Both the position numbers and the translations under genes were made by a program. The notes under the pieces were generated by a model. The model saw nothing but the letters and a program-made list of their open reading frames with translations, was not told the origin of the DNA and ran no database searches. 64,000 nucleotides of DNA from Geothrix fuzhouensis (GTDB lineage: Bacteria > Acidobacteriota > Holophagae > Holophagales > Holophagaceae). How positions within the stretch are numbered: position 1 is the stretch's first letter; each line of letters begins with the position of its first letter. This document shows positions 16,823 through 27,300 of the stretch, piece by piece. The stretch spans positions 434,001 to 498,000 of the forward strand of contig NZ_JANHMQ010000001.1 of the NCBI RefSeq assembly GCF_024609325.1, read 5' to 3'.

Positions 16823-19800
16823 TCAGTGCCAGACCAGGTCCCCTTCCCGGGGGCTATGGCGTAGCTCCACGGTGCCTGCCTGGGCGCAGAGGGCGGGGCC
16901 TTGGTCGAAGCGCTTGGCCAGGCCGGCCGGCTGGCCTGGCCGGGCCGCCACGCCCACCCATCCGTCGCGGCCGGAGCGCTTGGCGGCGTAGAGGCAGCGA
17001 TCCGCCACGCGCACCTGGTCCTCCCAGGAGGCGGCCTCCAGGTGGTCTGCCTGGAAGGGGAAGAGCGAGAAGCCGATGGAGCAGGTTATGGTCACGGGTT
17101 GCGGCAGGCCCAGGTCGAAGACGTGTTCCCGCAGAGCCTGATGGAGGCGCGCCACCACGGTGGCGGCACCGTCGAGATCGGAAGTGTGGCCCACGAAGAG
17201 TATTTCTTCGCCGCCCCAGCGGATGAGAAAGTCGGACTCGCGGGCCTCCCGCCGGAGGATGTCCGCCACCTGCTTCAGGGCCAGATCCCCAGCGGCGTGG
17301 CTGTAGGTGTCATTCACGCGCTTGAAGTGGTCGAGGTCGAGCATGGCGAAGACAAGGCAGGATTCGCTGGAGTGGTGGTCCGTGCCCAGGTGGTCGCGCT
17401 GGGCGCGCAGGACCAGCGCGAGGACGGGCGGCAGTTCATCCTCAAGGTAGCGGCGGTTTCGCAGGCCCGTGAGGGGATCCGTGGTGGAGATGGTCGCGAG
17501 CGCCAGGTTGCTCAATTCCAGCGCTTCCGTGCGCTGGTAGACGAGCACCTTCAGTTCTTCGTTGCGCTTTTCCAGGAGGCGGACCCGCCAGCGGAAGACG
17601 GCCAGCCCAGCACAAACGGCCAGACCGGCCCAGACGGGCCAGGCCCACCAGCGCAGCCACCATGGGTGCAGGATTCGGAAGGCCGCCGAGGCCACCGGTC
17701 CCGCGCCGCCGTCTTCGATGAGGGCGCGGACCTCCAGGCGGTAGTGCCCCGGTGACAGGGCTGAGTAGCGAAGATCCCGAGAAGGAATGTCCACCCAACC
17801 TTCCTCAAGGCCCGTCAGGCGAGACTGGAAGCGGAGCCGACCCTCATGCTCGAACGTCAGGGACGTGAATTGGGCCGTCAGGGTGTTGTCCCGGGAGGGC
17901 ACGGCACCCAGATCCAAGGGGCCCGCGAAGGGATGTTCCCAGACCCGCGAGCCCAGCCGGAAAGAGATGAACAGGGTTCCTGGAAGGATCCGGGCCTGGA
18001 GTCCCTGCTCCGGGGGATGGTGGAGGAGGCCCGCGGTGGATCCGAACCAGACGCCGCCATCCGCGTCCACCCAGGTGGAGAAGGGGTTGCAGTCGGTGCT
18101 GGTCAGCCCGTCTTCCCGCCGGAAGAGCCGGTGCTCCTCGCCCTTCATGCACTGGACGCCCTGTGGCCCACCCACCCACAGACGACCTGCGGAATCCACT
18201 GCGAGGCTGTAAACCGAATCGCTGGCAAGGCCATCCTTGCGGTTCCAATGCCGCACCACCTTGGGAGCCTCGCCCCGCAGGTCCACGAGCGAGAGGCCCA
18301 TAGGCTCGTGGTAGGCCACCCAGGCAGTGCCGTCAGGCAGGGCGGCCAGAGCCGCGAGGGGAGCAGGGCGGAGGCCGATCTCCCGGCCCCAGAGGCGCCA
18401 GCCTTCCTGGTCCAGGCGAGCCAAGCCCAGTTGCGTGGCGGCCCACAGGCGGCCCTGGGCATCTTCGTGCAGCGCTGTGACGGCTTCGATGGCTGCAATC
18501 CCAGGAAGCTCAGCCCGATGGAACTTGGCGTGTCCCGTGGGATTGGAGACCTGCCACAACCCGTCGTGGGTGGTACCCACCCATAGATTGCCCTGGCGAT
18601 CAAAGGCCAGAACCACCGGCATCGCCAGCCTTCTGGAAGGGGGCAGCGGGAGGCGGGTCAGCCGGGAACGATCCGGGCTGATGCGGATCAGGAAGGTCTG
18701 CTCGCCCGCCCCCCAGATGGAGCCGTCGGGACCTTCCTTCAGCGCGCAAAGCACCATGCCCGCAGCAAGGGGGAAGGCTTCGGGGCCCTTGGCCCCCAGG
18801 CGTGCGAGGCCACCGCTCGTGGCGATCCAAAGCACGCCGGCTTGGTCCCGGAGCAGGCCCAAGGTGTTATCTGCCGGAAGGCCATCCTGCCGAGTGAAGT
18901 TCTCCCAGGTACCCCGACCCTGGAGCCGGTGCAGGCCCAGGCTGGCCACCCAGAGATTACCGGCGCGGTCGACGAAAGCCTGATTGGCCCAGCCCGTGGG
19001 CAGGCCTCGGCTCTCGTCGAGGACCCTCCAGGCCCCGTCCGTGAAATGGATCAGTCCTTTGGCTGTGGGGACGAACACGCCGCCCTCACCATCGGGGCTG
19101 AGGGATTCCTCATAGAAACTCACGCCTAGGGGCGGTAGTCCCAGGGCCGGAAGGCCCAGGCGCGTTCCGTTGGACGAGAGCACACGAAGGTGACTGGGCG
19201 TGCGCACCCAGAGTGTGCCGGATGGGGCCATCAGCAGGGCCTTCACGGGTTCTGCCGGCACCCCTTCGCGGGCCGCCCAGGTGCGCCAGCTGCCGTCTCC
19301 ACCAAGGTGGCGGAGGACCGAGGCGCCCCCCACCCAAAGCGCATCGCCATCCAGGGCCAGGGCATAGGCTGGGCCGCCGGGCCAACCCTGGACGGGAATG
19401 AAGTGGGGGCCGCCATTGACACTCTGGAACAGGCCGGATTCGGTCGCGACCCAGACCCGGCCGCCGGCATCCCGGAGGATCTGGTGGATCTGGGCCGAGA
19501 CCAAGGGGTCGCCGGGATCCAAGGTCTGGACCCGGCCATCTCGCAGCAGGCAGAGCCCGGCCCGGGTGCCAATCCAGAGGCTGCCGTCGGGGTTGGGGGC
19601 AAAGGCCCGTACCCAGGCGGAAGGCAGGCCCTCCGGCAGGCTCCATAGCCGGAAGCTGGTGCCGTCGAAGCGGTACGCGCCACCCTCGGTCCCCACCCAC
19701 AAGAAACCCTCCGCATCCTGAGTCATGGTGGTGAGGCTGGTGTGCTCCAGGCCTTCGGAGGAGCCATAGTCGCGGAAGACCATGCGCCCAGAGTTGGGGA

Positions 19801-19873
19801 TGCCCGCAGCCGTGCCCCCCAGCGCGAGGCTGGCCAGCAGGAGGGTTCGGGCAAAGCGGAGCAGGGTGCGCAT
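16823..19873 (-). CDS. Periplasmic-propeller diguanylate cyclase
   Basis: A 1016-residue sensor: signal peptide (RTLLLASLALGGTAAG), about fourteen 'two-component regulator propeller' repeats in the periplasm (repeated GNLWVGT-type motifs), a Y_Y_Y domain ending YSALSPGHYRLEVRAL, a membrane helix near 740-760, a short coiled coil, then a GGDEF domain. The GGDEF core reads TDPLTGLRNRRYLED and RWGGEEIL, so the active-site signature is intact and cyclic-di-GMP synthesis is expected. The ligand is unknown. ATG at 19873 is used; ATG at 19891 would add six residues. The architecture is common in Bacteroidetes and Acidobacteria. A PilZ receptor candidate lies at 63386. Confidence 0.9.
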   Translation of the reverse strand: MRTLLRFARTLLLASLALGGTAAGIPNSGRMVFRDYGSSEGLEHTSLTTMTQDAEGFLWVGTEGGAYRFDGTSFRLWSLPEGLPSAWVRAFAPNPDGSLWIGTRAGLCLLRDGRVQTLDPGDPLVSAQIHQILRDAGGRVWVATESGLFQSVNGGPHFIPVQGWPGGPAYALALDGDALWVGGASVLRHLGGDGSWRTWAAREGVPAEPVKALLMAPSGTLWVRTPSHLRVLSSNGTRLGLPALGLPPLGVSFYEESLSPDGEGGVFVPTAKGLIHFTDGAWRVLDESRGLPTGWANQAFVDRAGNLWVASLGLHRLQGRGTWENFTRQDGLPADNTLGLLRDQAGVLWIATSGGLARLGAKGPEAFPLAAGMVLCALKEGPDGSIWGAGEQTFLIRISPDRSRLTRLPLPPSRRLAMPVVLAFDRQGNLWVGTTHDGLWQVSNPTGHAKFHRAELPGIAAIEAVTALHEDAQGRLWAATQLGLARLDQEGWRLWGREIGLRPAPLAALAALPDGTAWVAYHEPMGLSLVDLRGEAPKVVRHWNRKDGLASDSVYSLAVDSAGRLWVGGPQGVQCMKGEEHRLFRREDGLTSTDCNPFSTWVDADGGVWFGSTAGLLHHPPEQGLQARILPGTLFISFRLGSRVWEHPFAGPLDLGAVPSRDNTLTAQFTSLTFEHEGRLRFQSRLTGLEEGWVDIPSRDLRYSALSPGHYRLEVRALIEDGGAGPVASAAFRILHPWWLRWWAWPVWAGLAVCAGLAVFRWRVRLLEKRNEELKVLVYQRTEALELSNLALATISTTDPLTGLRNRRYLEDELPPVLALVLRAQRDHLGTDHHSSESCLVFAMLDLDHFKRVNDTYSHAAGDLALKQVADILRREARESDFLIRWGGEEILFVGHTSDLDGAATVVARLHQALREHVFDLGLPQPVTITCSIGFSLFPFQADHLEAASWEDQVRVADRCLYAAKRSGRDGWVGVAARPGQPAGLAKRFDQGPALCAQAGTVELRHSPREGDLVWH

Positions 19874-20019
19874 GGATAGGTCTGATTCCATCTTATCGAA
19901 CGAAAAACAACGGAACTTTCCTATTGGCATGAAGAGTATGAATCCTTCCAGGGGGCTGAAGGGAAGAGGGATCAAAATCACGGATTCCTGACCCGTCGGT
20001 TTTCTGTTCAGCCGAACGG

Positions 20020-20027
20020 TATAGAAT
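20020..20027 (+). promoter_or_regulatory. -10 element of mdh
   Basis: TATAGAAT lies 25 bases before the mdh ATG and just upstream of the AGGAGG ribosome-binding site. No convincing -35 hexamer is seen at the proper spacing. The same TA-G-AT type hexamer recurs at similar distances before other genes here. Confidence 0.5.
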
Positions 20028-20051
20028 GGGCCATCTTCCAGGAGGATCCCC

Positions 20052-21041
20052 ATGAAGTCCCCCGTTCGTGTGGCCGTCACCGGTGCTGCCGGTCAGATCG
20101 GATACAGCATTCTTTTCCGCATTGCCAGTGGCGCGATGCTTGGTGAAGACCAGCCGGTGATCCTGCAGCTTCTGGAGATCACACCTGCCCTGAAGGCGTT
20201 GAACGGCGTGGTGATGGAGCTGAAGGATTGCGCCTTCCCCCTGTTGGCCGGCGTAACCACTTCCGATGATCCCAAGGTCGCCTTCAAGGATGCGGACTAC
20301 GTCCTGCTGGTGGGCGCCCTGCCGCGCAAAGCCGGCATGGAGCGGAGCGACCTGCTGAACGCCAATGGCGGCATCTTCAAACCCCAGGGCGAGGCTCTGA
20401 GCGAGGTGGCCAGCCGCAACGTGAAGGTGCTGGTGGTGGGCAACCCTGCCAACACCAACGCCCTGATCGCGCTCTCCAACGCGCCCAAGCTGAAGCCCAG
20501 CCAGTTCCACGCCATGGTGCGCCTGGACCACAACCGCGCCATCTCCCAGCTGGCGGAAAAGACGGGCAAGCCCGTCACCGCCATCCAGAAGATGACCATC
20601 TGGGGCAACCACAGCACCACCCAGTTCCCCGACCTCTACCACGCCACCGTGGACGGCAAGAACGCCTACGAGCTGGTGAATGACCACGCCTGGTACGAGA
20701 CCACCTTCATCCCCACCGTGGCCAAGCGCGGCGCGGCGATCATCGAGGCCCGCGGGCTCAGCAGCGCCGCCAGCGCCGCCAACGCCGCAATCGCCCACAT
20801 GCGTTCCTGGGCGCTGGGCACCCCCGAGGGCGACTGGACCAGCATGGCCTTCCCCTCTGACGGCAGCTACGGCGTGCCTGAGGGCCTGGTCTATGGCTTC
20901 CCCGTCACCGTGAAGAACGGCCAGGTGGAGATCGTGAAGGGCCTGGAGATCAACGCCTTTAGCCGCGCCAAGATGGACGCCACCGCCAAGGAACTCGAAG
21001 AAGAGCGCCAGGCTGTGAAGGATCTGGGCCTGGTCAAGTAG
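20052..21041 (+). CDS. mdh: Malate dehydrogenase
   Basis: A 329-residue NAD(P)-dependent malate dehydrogenase interconverting malate and oxaloacetate in the TCA cycle. The N-terminal Rossmann motif is [19 protein letters not shown], characteristic of the longer cytosolic-type bacterial MDH group; [10 protein letters not shown], the substrate-binding MVRLDHNRA and the catalytic His187 in WGNHSTTQ follow. An AGGAGG sits at ideal spacing before the ATG. A strong terminator follows, so the gene is monocistronic. Confidence 0.97.
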   Translation: MKSPVRVAVTGAAGQIGYSILFRIASGAMLGEDQPVILQLLEITPALKALNGVVMELKDCAFPLLAGVTTSDDPKVAFKDADYVLLVGALPRKAGMERSDLLNANGGIFKPQGEALSEVASRNVKVLVVGNPANTNALIALSNAPKLKPSQFHAMVRLDHNRAISQLAEKTGKPVTAIQKMTIWGNHSTTQFPDLYHATVDGKNAYELVNDHAWYETTFIPTVAKRGAAIIEARGLSSAASAANAAIAHMRSWALGTPEGDWTSMAFPSDGSYGVPEGLVYGFPVTVKNGQVEIVKGLEINAFSRAKMDATAKELEEERQAVKDLGLVK

Positions 21042-21070
21042 GAAACCCCTTCAGTGGGGAAACCAAGCGG

Positions 21071-21104
21071 AAGCGCAGGGGGAGCGATCCCCCTGCGCTT
21101 TTTT
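21071..21104 (+). terminator. Rho-independent terminator of mdh
   Basis: An 11-pair stem (AGCGCAGGGGG with CCCCCTGCGCT) encloses a six-base loop and is followed by six T, 30 bases after the mdh stop. Confidence 0.95.
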
Positions 21105-21158
21105 ACAATGGCAGGGCGGGGTCCGGAACCTATGCTTGGCTTGAGCCGGAGGTGGACC

Positions 21159-21377
21159 ATGATCGTAGAGGTCGAACGGCGCAAGAAAGCCTGGAGCCGC
21201 ATCGTCGGGGTGGAACGCCGAGCCGCGCCCCTGCACGATCTGGCCGGACATCCCCTCCCTGATCCGACGAAGCTGGAGGACGAAGAATTCCTCGCTGCCC
21301 AGGCGGAACTCGAGGCTGCCAAGAAGAAAGCTCAAGAACACCTGGACCGGTGGGACGATCCCGACCGCTTCGACTGA
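21159..21377 (+). CDS. Small hypothetical protein
   Basis: A 72-residue, highly charged protein with a helical C-terminal part (EEFLAAQAELEAAKKKAQEHL) that could form a coiled coil. No family is recognised. The start at 21159 has CGGAGG eight bases upstream; upstream in-frame codons overlap the mdh terminator and are rejected. Confidence 0.6.
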   Translation: MIVEVERRKKAWSRIVGVERRAAPLHDLAGHPLPDPTKLEDEEFLAAQAELEAAKKKAQEHLDRWDDPDRFD

Positions 21378-21439
21378 TGTTTGTCTGTCTTGACAGGTAG
21401 GGCGACGGTGGAGGAAAGTGGCGGGGCCTTGAGGCCCGC

Positions 21440-21709
21440 ATGTCCCGAGTCGCATTCACAACTAACCTCCAGCGCCACGTGGCCTGCCCGCCCTGCACCG
21501 TGGCGGGCGCCACCGTGCAGGAGAGCCTGGAGGCGGCCTTCGCCCTGTACCCGAAGCTGCGGGGCTACGTGCTGGACGAGCATGGCGCCCTGAGGTTCCA
21601 CATGGCCGTCTTCGTGGACGGCACCCCCATCGCCGATCGCCGGGGGCTCAGCGATCCGGTGTCCGCCGCCAGCGAGATCTACGTCATGCAGGCCCTGTCC
21701 GGAGGTTGA
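21440..21709 (+). CDS. MoaD/ThiS-like small sulfur-carrier-type protein
   Basis: An 89-residue protein with a ubiquitin-like pattern: a predicted central GALRFHMAVFVDG strand pair and a C-terminal IYVMQALSGG ending in Gly-Gly, the residue pair adenylated and thiocarboxylated in MoaD/ThiS. It has an unusual early VACPPC. Its stop overlaps the start of the BNR-repeat gene (TGATG), so the two are probably coupled. A role in molybdopterin synthesis is not shown: no moaE or moeB is near. Confidence 0.75.
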   Translation: MSRVAFTTNLQRHVACPPCTVAGATVQESLEAAFALYPKLRGYVLDEHGALRFHMAVFVDGTPIADRRGLSDPVSAASEIYVMQALSGG

Positions 21710-21711
21710 TG

Positions 21712-22821
21712 ATGTCCGACCAGCTGCTCGTCTCCACCCGCAAGGGGCTCTTCTCCGCCCACCGCACGGCCCGCGGCGTCTGGGACCTCGACTCGGTGTC
21801 CTTCCTGGGGGACAACGTCTCCCTGGCCATGCAGGATCCCCGCGACGGCGCCTGGTACGCGGCCCTGGACCACGGTCACTTCGGCGCCAAGCTGCACCGC
21901 TCGAAGGATCGCGGGGCCACCTGGGAGGAGATCGGCGTGCCCGCCTATCCCACGCCGCCCGAGGGGCATGTGGAGAAGGACTTCCTCGGCCGCGAGATCC
22001 CCTGGCGCCTCATGCGCTTCTGGTGCCTGACGCCGGGCCTCGCGTCGCAGCCGGGCCTGCTCTGGGCGGGCACGCTGCCCGGGGGCCTCTTCTGGAGCGA
22101 GGACAGCGGCGCCACCTGGACCATGGTGGAAGCCCTCTGGAACATGCCGGAGCGCCGCAAGTGGGCCGGGGGTGGTGCCGATGTGCCCGGCATCCACTCC
22201 GTCTGCGTGGATCCCCGGGATGGGAACCGCGTGGTGGTGGCCGTCTCCAGCGGCGGCGTGTGGCACACGCAGGATTGCGGAAAGACCTGGACGGCCCACA
22301 CCAAGGGCATGCGGGCCGACTACGCGCCTCCGGAACTGGTGGAGGCACCGGAATCCCAGGATCCGCACCGCATGGTGCAGTGCCCCGCCGCGCCGGATAT
22401 CTGGTGGATCCAACACCACAACGGCATCTTCCGCAGCACGGACGACGCCATGAGCTGGACGGAGATCAAGGACGTGAAGCCCTCCGTCTTCGGCTTCCCC
22501 GTGGTGGTGCATCCGAAGGATCCGGACACCGCATGGTTCGTGCCCGCCATCAAGGACGAGCGCCGTATTCCTGCGGAAGGCAAGGTGGTGGTGAACCGCA
22601 CCCGAGATGGGGGCCGCACCTTCGAAACCCTGCACAGGGGTCTGCCGCAGAGCTGGGCCTACGACCTGGTGTACCGCCACGCGCTGGATCTGGACGCCAC
22701 CGGCGAGCGCCTGGCCTTCGGCTCTACCACAGGTTCGGTGTGGGTCAGCGAGAACGCCGGCGAGGACTGGCTCACCCTCGCCGAACACCTGCCGCCCGTG
22801 CATGCGGTGCTCTTTGTGTAG
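21712..22821 (+). CDS. BNR/sialidase-like beta-propeller protein
   Basis: About 369 residues of repeated Asp-box/BNR motifs (SEDSGATWT, TQDCGKTWT, STDDAMSWT, SENAGEDWL), as in exo-sialidase-like and photosystem-assembly-like propellers. No signal peptide is present, so it is likely cytoplasmic, unlike true sialidases; the usual sialidase Arg triad is not evident. The start is set by GGAGG six bases before ATG 21712; ATG 21709 is the alternative. It is coupled to the MoaD-like gene. Function unknown. Confidence 0.8.
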   Translation: MSDQLLVSTRKGLFSAHRTARGVWDLDSVSFLGDNVSLAMQDPRDGAWYAALDHGHFGAKLHRSKDRGATWEEIGVPAYPTPPEGHVEKDFLGREIPWRLMRFWCLTPGLASQPGLLWAGTLPGGLFWSEDSGATWTMVEALWNMPERRKWAGGGADVPGIHSVCVDPRDGNRVVVAVSSGGVWHTQDCGKTWTAHTKGMRADYAPPELVEAPESQDPHRMVQCPAAPDIWWIQHHNGIFRSTDDAMSWTEIKDVKPSVFGFPVVVHPKDPDTAWFVPAIKDERRIPAEGKVVVNRTRDGGRTFETLHRGLPQSWAYDLVYRHALDLDATGERLAFGSTTGSVWVSENAGEDWLTLAEHLPPVHAVLFV

Positions 22822-22886
22822 AACCCGGTAGGATGAAGGTTCGGCGCGGCGGACCCGCCGTCCCTTTCCAAGTCTCCGGAGGCTTC

Positions 22887-23144
22887 ATGAACCGTATGGC
22901 CCGCACCCTGGCAGCGCTGCTGTTTGGCAGCACCCTCCTGATGGCCCAGCTCCCCAATCCCCTGGGCCTACCCGATCCCCTGGGCCTCTCCAAGAAGCCC
23001 GCCCCGGCGCCGGCACCGCGCCGGGATGGCCGCCGCGTGGAACAGCGACCCTCCCGCGAACGCCGCGACCACGGCAAGCACAAGGGCCAGGAGAAGCATG
23101 AGGGCCGGGAAGGTGGCGACCACAAGGGGCATGGCAAGCACTAA
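22887..23144 (+). CDS. Small secreted basic His/Lys-rich protein
   Basis: An 85-residue protein with a clear signal peptide (MARTLAALLFGSTLLMAQ), a short PNPLGLPDPLGL repeat and then a very basic, His-, Lys-, Arg- and Gly-rich low-complexity tail. The composition suggests binding of metal or polyanions, but no function can be assigned. CGGAGG lies five bases before the ATG and a TAGGAT hexamer about 55 bases upstream. Confidence 0.65.
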   Translation: MNRMARTLAALLFGSTLLMAQLPNPLGLPDPLGLSKKPAPAPAPRRDGRRVEQRPSRERRDHGKHKGQEKHEGREGGDHKGHGKH

Positions 23145-23195
23145 GGCCTGGTTGCGACCGGGACGCCTGGACTGGCCGCCTGGAGGGGATGAACC

Positions 23196-23945
23196 GTGAG
23201 TGAGCTGCGGATCATCTTCCAGGGGGACCGGTTGTGGCTTCCCCTGGGGGCGGTGCCTCTGGAAGTCGAGGCGGAGCTTTCCTTGCGCCTGGCCGAAGGA
23301 CATTTGGCGCTGAAGGTGGCCGGGGATCACCCGGTGCCCGAAGGGGTGGAAGCCCTGGGCCTCCGTGACGCCTTCCCTCACCTGAACCCGGCGGACTGGG
23401 CCCGGGCGGGCCGCGCGTACCAGTGGCTGGAGTGGGCGGCGGGACATCGTTTCTGCGGCAGCTGCGCCACAGCCCTTGAGCCCTGCGCAGGGCCAGAGGC
23501 CGGCCATGGCCGCCGCTGCCCCGCCTGCGGGCGGACAGTCTTTCCCTCGAACGCCACGGCCATCATCGTGCTCATCCAGCGCGGGGCAGGGGTGAACCGG
23601 GAGCTGGCCCTGGCGCGCTCGCCCCACTTCAAGCCCGGCGTGTACAGCGCCATCGCGGGCTTCACGGAACCCGGGGAGTCCCTGGAGCACGCGGTGCATC
23701 GGGAAGTGGCCGAAGAACTGGGCATCCGCGTCCACAACCTGCGCTACTTCGGGAGCCAGCCCTGGCCCTTTCCCAACGGGCTCATGGTGGCCTTCCTGGC
23801 CGACCACCTCGCGGGCGAGCTGCAGCCCGATCCCACCGAACTGGAGGACGCCCGCTGGTTCCGTCTCGATGAGCTGCCGCAGCTGCCCAGCTCCCTCAGC
23901 ATCGCGCGGTGGATGCTGGACGCGGCGCTCGATGAAAGCGGCTGA
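23196..23945 (+). CDS. nudC: NAD(+)/NADH pyrophosphatase NudC
   Basis: A 249-residue Nudix hydrolase that cleaves NADH to NMNH and AMP and, in known homologues, removes NAD caps from RNA. It has a variable N-terminal domain, a zinc ribbon (CGSC near residue 88 and CPACG near 108), the Nudix box GFTEPGESLEHAVHREVAEELG, and the NudC signature SQPWPFPNGLM downstream. The start follows a GAGGGG. A decayed copy of its 3' end lies at about 27957-28200. Confidence 0.95.
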   Translation: MSELRIIFQGDRLWLPLGAVPLEVEAELSLRLAEGHLALKVAGDHPVPEGVEALGLRDAFPHLNPADWARAGRAYQWLEWAAGHRFCGSCATALEPCAGPEAGHGRRCPACGRTVFPSNATAIIVLIQRGAGVNRELALARSPHFKPGVYSAIAGFTEPGESLEHAVHREVAEELGIRVHNLRYFGSQPWPFPNGLMVAFLADHLAGELQPDPTELEDARWFRLDELPQLPSSLSIARWMLDAALDESG

Positions 23946-24091
23946 ATCCGGGACTTGCGGCGGGACACCTGGCCGAAAAACATTCGAATTTTTCCACGAG
24001 AGGCCTAAGCTGGGCGGTGCTCTTGAAAAGCCGACGTCAGGACACAGGTGACCTCGGCATCCCCCACCACCCTTCATGATAGGAGGCCACG

Positions 24092-24385
24092 ATGGCCACC
24101 AAAATCATGCATGTGAAGTCAGACGGGTTCCTGGATTCGCCACTGTTAGTGAAAAGGAAGGATCACGATACCGTGCACTTCATCCAGGAAGGTGCGACGG
24201 CTCCCAGCAAGGTGAGAGTCCCTAAGGATCTTTTCGAAGGTAAGGTGACCCATTGCACCGTGGACCCGAATGCGGACGGCACCCACATCTATTCCGTCGT
24301 GGGTAAGGACGGAAGCTATTCAGTGAAGCTTTCCGCCACATCAGAAGCCATGGTCGGCACAGGCACCATCCAGGTCAACGGCTGA
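24092..24385 (+). CDS. Hypothetical protein, 97 residues
   Basis: A soluble protein with an alternating beta pattern (KIMHVKSDGFLDSP, YSVVGKDGSYSVKL, GTGTIQVNG). It resembles a small beta-sandwich or copper-binding-like fold only in outline; no family is recognised. AGGAGG at good spacing supports the ATG. Its 3' end overlaps the convergent kinase gene by 11 bases. Codon and base use are slightly more AT-rich at the start than in the neighbours. Confidence 0.7.
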   Translation: MATKIMHVKSDGFLDSPLLVKRKDHDTVHFIQEGATAPSKVRVPKDLFEGKVTHCTVDPNADGTHIYSVVGKDGSYSVKLSATSEAMVGTGTIQVNG

Positions 24386-27300
24386 GCCTTCGCTCCAACC
24401 GCTGAGCCCGTTCCGCCCAGGGCTTCCAGGCCCGGACCAGGTTCTTGTTGAGGGCGAAAGCCTCGCTCAAGTCCTTCAAGGCTGCCCGGGCCTTCGGGCC
24501 GCTTTCGCTGGGAGGGAGGCTTTCCGCTTCTTCGAGGAGCAGGCTGCCCCGCAGGGCCAAGGCCTCCCCCCACTGGGGGCGGGCTTTCAAGACGCGTTCC
24601 AGCACGGAGCGGCCCTCGGCGAGGCTGGATCCTGGATCTGCCCCCGAGGCCAGCTCCCAGGCCGCGCGGGTCTGGTAGAGGCGAGCCATGGCCAGCAGGG
24701 TTGGGTGGGAATCCGGGGTGACCTCCAGGGCCCGCTGGAAGGCCTCGGCGGCCAGGTCGAACGCCTTCCGGTCGGCGCGGCGCTGCTGGGTCTGCCAAGC
24801 CGCGGTGGCGGAGCGGAGCTCCCCCAGGTAATGGAGTGAGTCGCGGTCCCGGGCACCCTGGGCCAGAGCCTTGGCCAGGGCCGCTTCACCGGCCTGAAGC
24901 TCGCGGGTGGGATCCCTCCCGGCCGGCAGGGCCTGCTCCGCCCGGACTGTCAGGCACCATCCCTGGGTCGCCAGGAGGCCCTTGTGGTCGGGAAGGATCT
25001 TCAAGGCCTTGCGAAGCAGGAGGTCCGCCTCCTGAAGGGCCGAGGCGCTGCCGAGATAGCGGCCCTTCCAGATGAGCAGGTAGGTGAGATTCAGATACCC
25101 GAAGTCCTGATTCGGAGCCACTTTGATGGCCCGCCGAAAGCAGGCCTGGGCCTGGGTGGTGAGGGCGGACGGATCCTCACCCCGGTCCCACGCCGCCTGG
25201 GCCTGGGCCAGGAGCGCGAGCCCCTCGCCATTGTGGAGCTGGGGGATGCCTGCGTTGATCGCGATGCCCTGACGGGTCAGCTCGATCGAGCGGGTCAGCT
25301 CCGGCCCAGGGTCCTCGCCCCGGTCCCTGGCGCGGAGGGCCAGAGCATAGCGCACCTGTCCGAGCACGAAGTAGGGGACGAGGTGCTTGGGATTGAGGGT
25401 GCGAGCCTGGTCCAGCACCTTCAAGGCCGCCTGCAGGTCACCTTCCGGATGGGCCGCCCGCGGGACCGCCGCCCGCAGTTGGAAACAGGTGCCGAGGTTG
25501 ATCCAGGCGGGGAGTAGGTGGGGCTCCAGACGCGTGGCCACCTCATAGGCCGCGATGGCCTCGCTGAGCTGGGCGGTGGGATCCCGGCCCTGTTGATCTT
25601 CGAATCCTGCCCAGGTCTGGTGGAGCAGGCCCAGGTGGTTCCACACCGTGTAGTCCCGCTTCTCGGAGGCTAAGGATTCGAAGGCTTTCATGCCTTTCAT
25701 GAGCTGATCGGTCGGGTCCAGGTTCACGCTGGCGCGGGCGTTGCCCCATAGGTAGTAGGCCTTCCCCAGGGCGATCCAGGCGTCGGCGCGGGAGGGGCCG
25801 GCCTCGACAGCCTTCCACGCCTGGGCTACACCCTGTTCCGCCAAGTCATCGACTCTCTCCCCACGGTTCATCCGGAAGTCCGCGAGATTGCCCAGAAGCG
25901 AGGCCTCCAGGATCAGCGAGGGCACATGATCCGATTGGGCGGCGAGGGCCGTTTGGATGGCGGCCATCCCTCGGGTATAAGCGGGCTCCACCTGGCCCTG
26001 GCCGTACTTCTCCATGAACATGACATTGAGTTCCAGCTCGGCCAAGGCGGCATACACCGCTGGTGCGCTGCGCCCTGTGCCGGCGGCGGCGGCCAGGGCT
26101 GCCCGGCCCGCTGCGAAATCCTCCTGGGCTGCTTCCCGGGCTCCCCGGTTCCATTGCTTCCAGGCCCGGGCCTGCAGCAGGGAACCCCGGAGCAACGGTG
26201 CCTCGTAGAACCAGGGCTGATCCGCCTGGAGGGTCTTCAGCCGATCCAGGGCCTCGTCCAGGCGCCCTTCGTAGAAGGCCATGAGGGCCTCCAGGTAGGC
26301 CGGGGACGGCACGTCAGAACCCCTGGCCCGGCGCAGGTAGGTCAGGGCCGGGGCGCGCAGGGTCGATTCAAGGTTCTTTTTCCGGGCCTCCCGCTGATCG
26401 GCAGAGGAGATGCGTTCCGCCTCCAGCAGCTTCTCCTGGTACTGGCGGCCGAGGACCACGGCCAAGGCGTAGGCCACGCGTGGTTCGCGGTAGCCGGCGT
26501 CCCAGGCCATCTGCAAGTGCTCTCGCGCCTGCTCGGCGTCGTCCAGAGTCCAGTAGCCGCGGCCGAGGGCGTAGTTGCCGGGTCCATTGGCCAGGGAGCC
26601 AGCCTGCTGCATGTCGGCCTGGAGCTGCGCCATGTGGGCCCGCACGGCCTGCAGATCGGGCCGGATGTCATGGAGTGGCGCGAGCGCGGAATAGCGGGTC
26701 GTGGATTCGATGCGGGCCATGGCTTCGGTGAACTGCTGGGCCAGGCTCTCGCGGCGGCCGGCATCCCGGCGCGTCTTGACGGCGGCGCCCAGGGCCACGA
26801 GCACCACTACCAGCGACAGGGCGCCAACGAGGGTGAGCTGCTTGCGCTTCTGGAGCTTGCGCTGAATCCGGTACCAGAGGCCCGTGGACCGGGCGAGGAC
26901 GGGATCTCCCGCGAGAAACCGGTCCAGGTCGTCGGCGAGGGCCTTGGCCGAATCGTAGCGCTTCGACGGTTCCTTCTCCAGGCACTTGAGGGTGATGGCT
27001 TCCAGATCCCTGGGAATGTCCAGGCGGAGGTGTCGCATGGGCAGGACATCCGTCGAGGTGATGGCGCTGAGGATCTCCAGCGTGTTGGCGCCGATGAACG
27101 GGGCGCGGCCCGTGGTCACCTGGTAGAGCGTGGCCCCCAGGCCGTAGATGTCCGCGCGGCGATCCACCCGCGACAGGTCGCCGCGGGCCTGCTCCGGCGA
27201 CATGTAGGCGGGCGTACCCAGCACCGAACCCGTCTCCGTGACGTCCTGGTTCCATTCCTTGGCCAGACCGAAGTCCATCACGAAGGTCCGGAGAGAGCCG

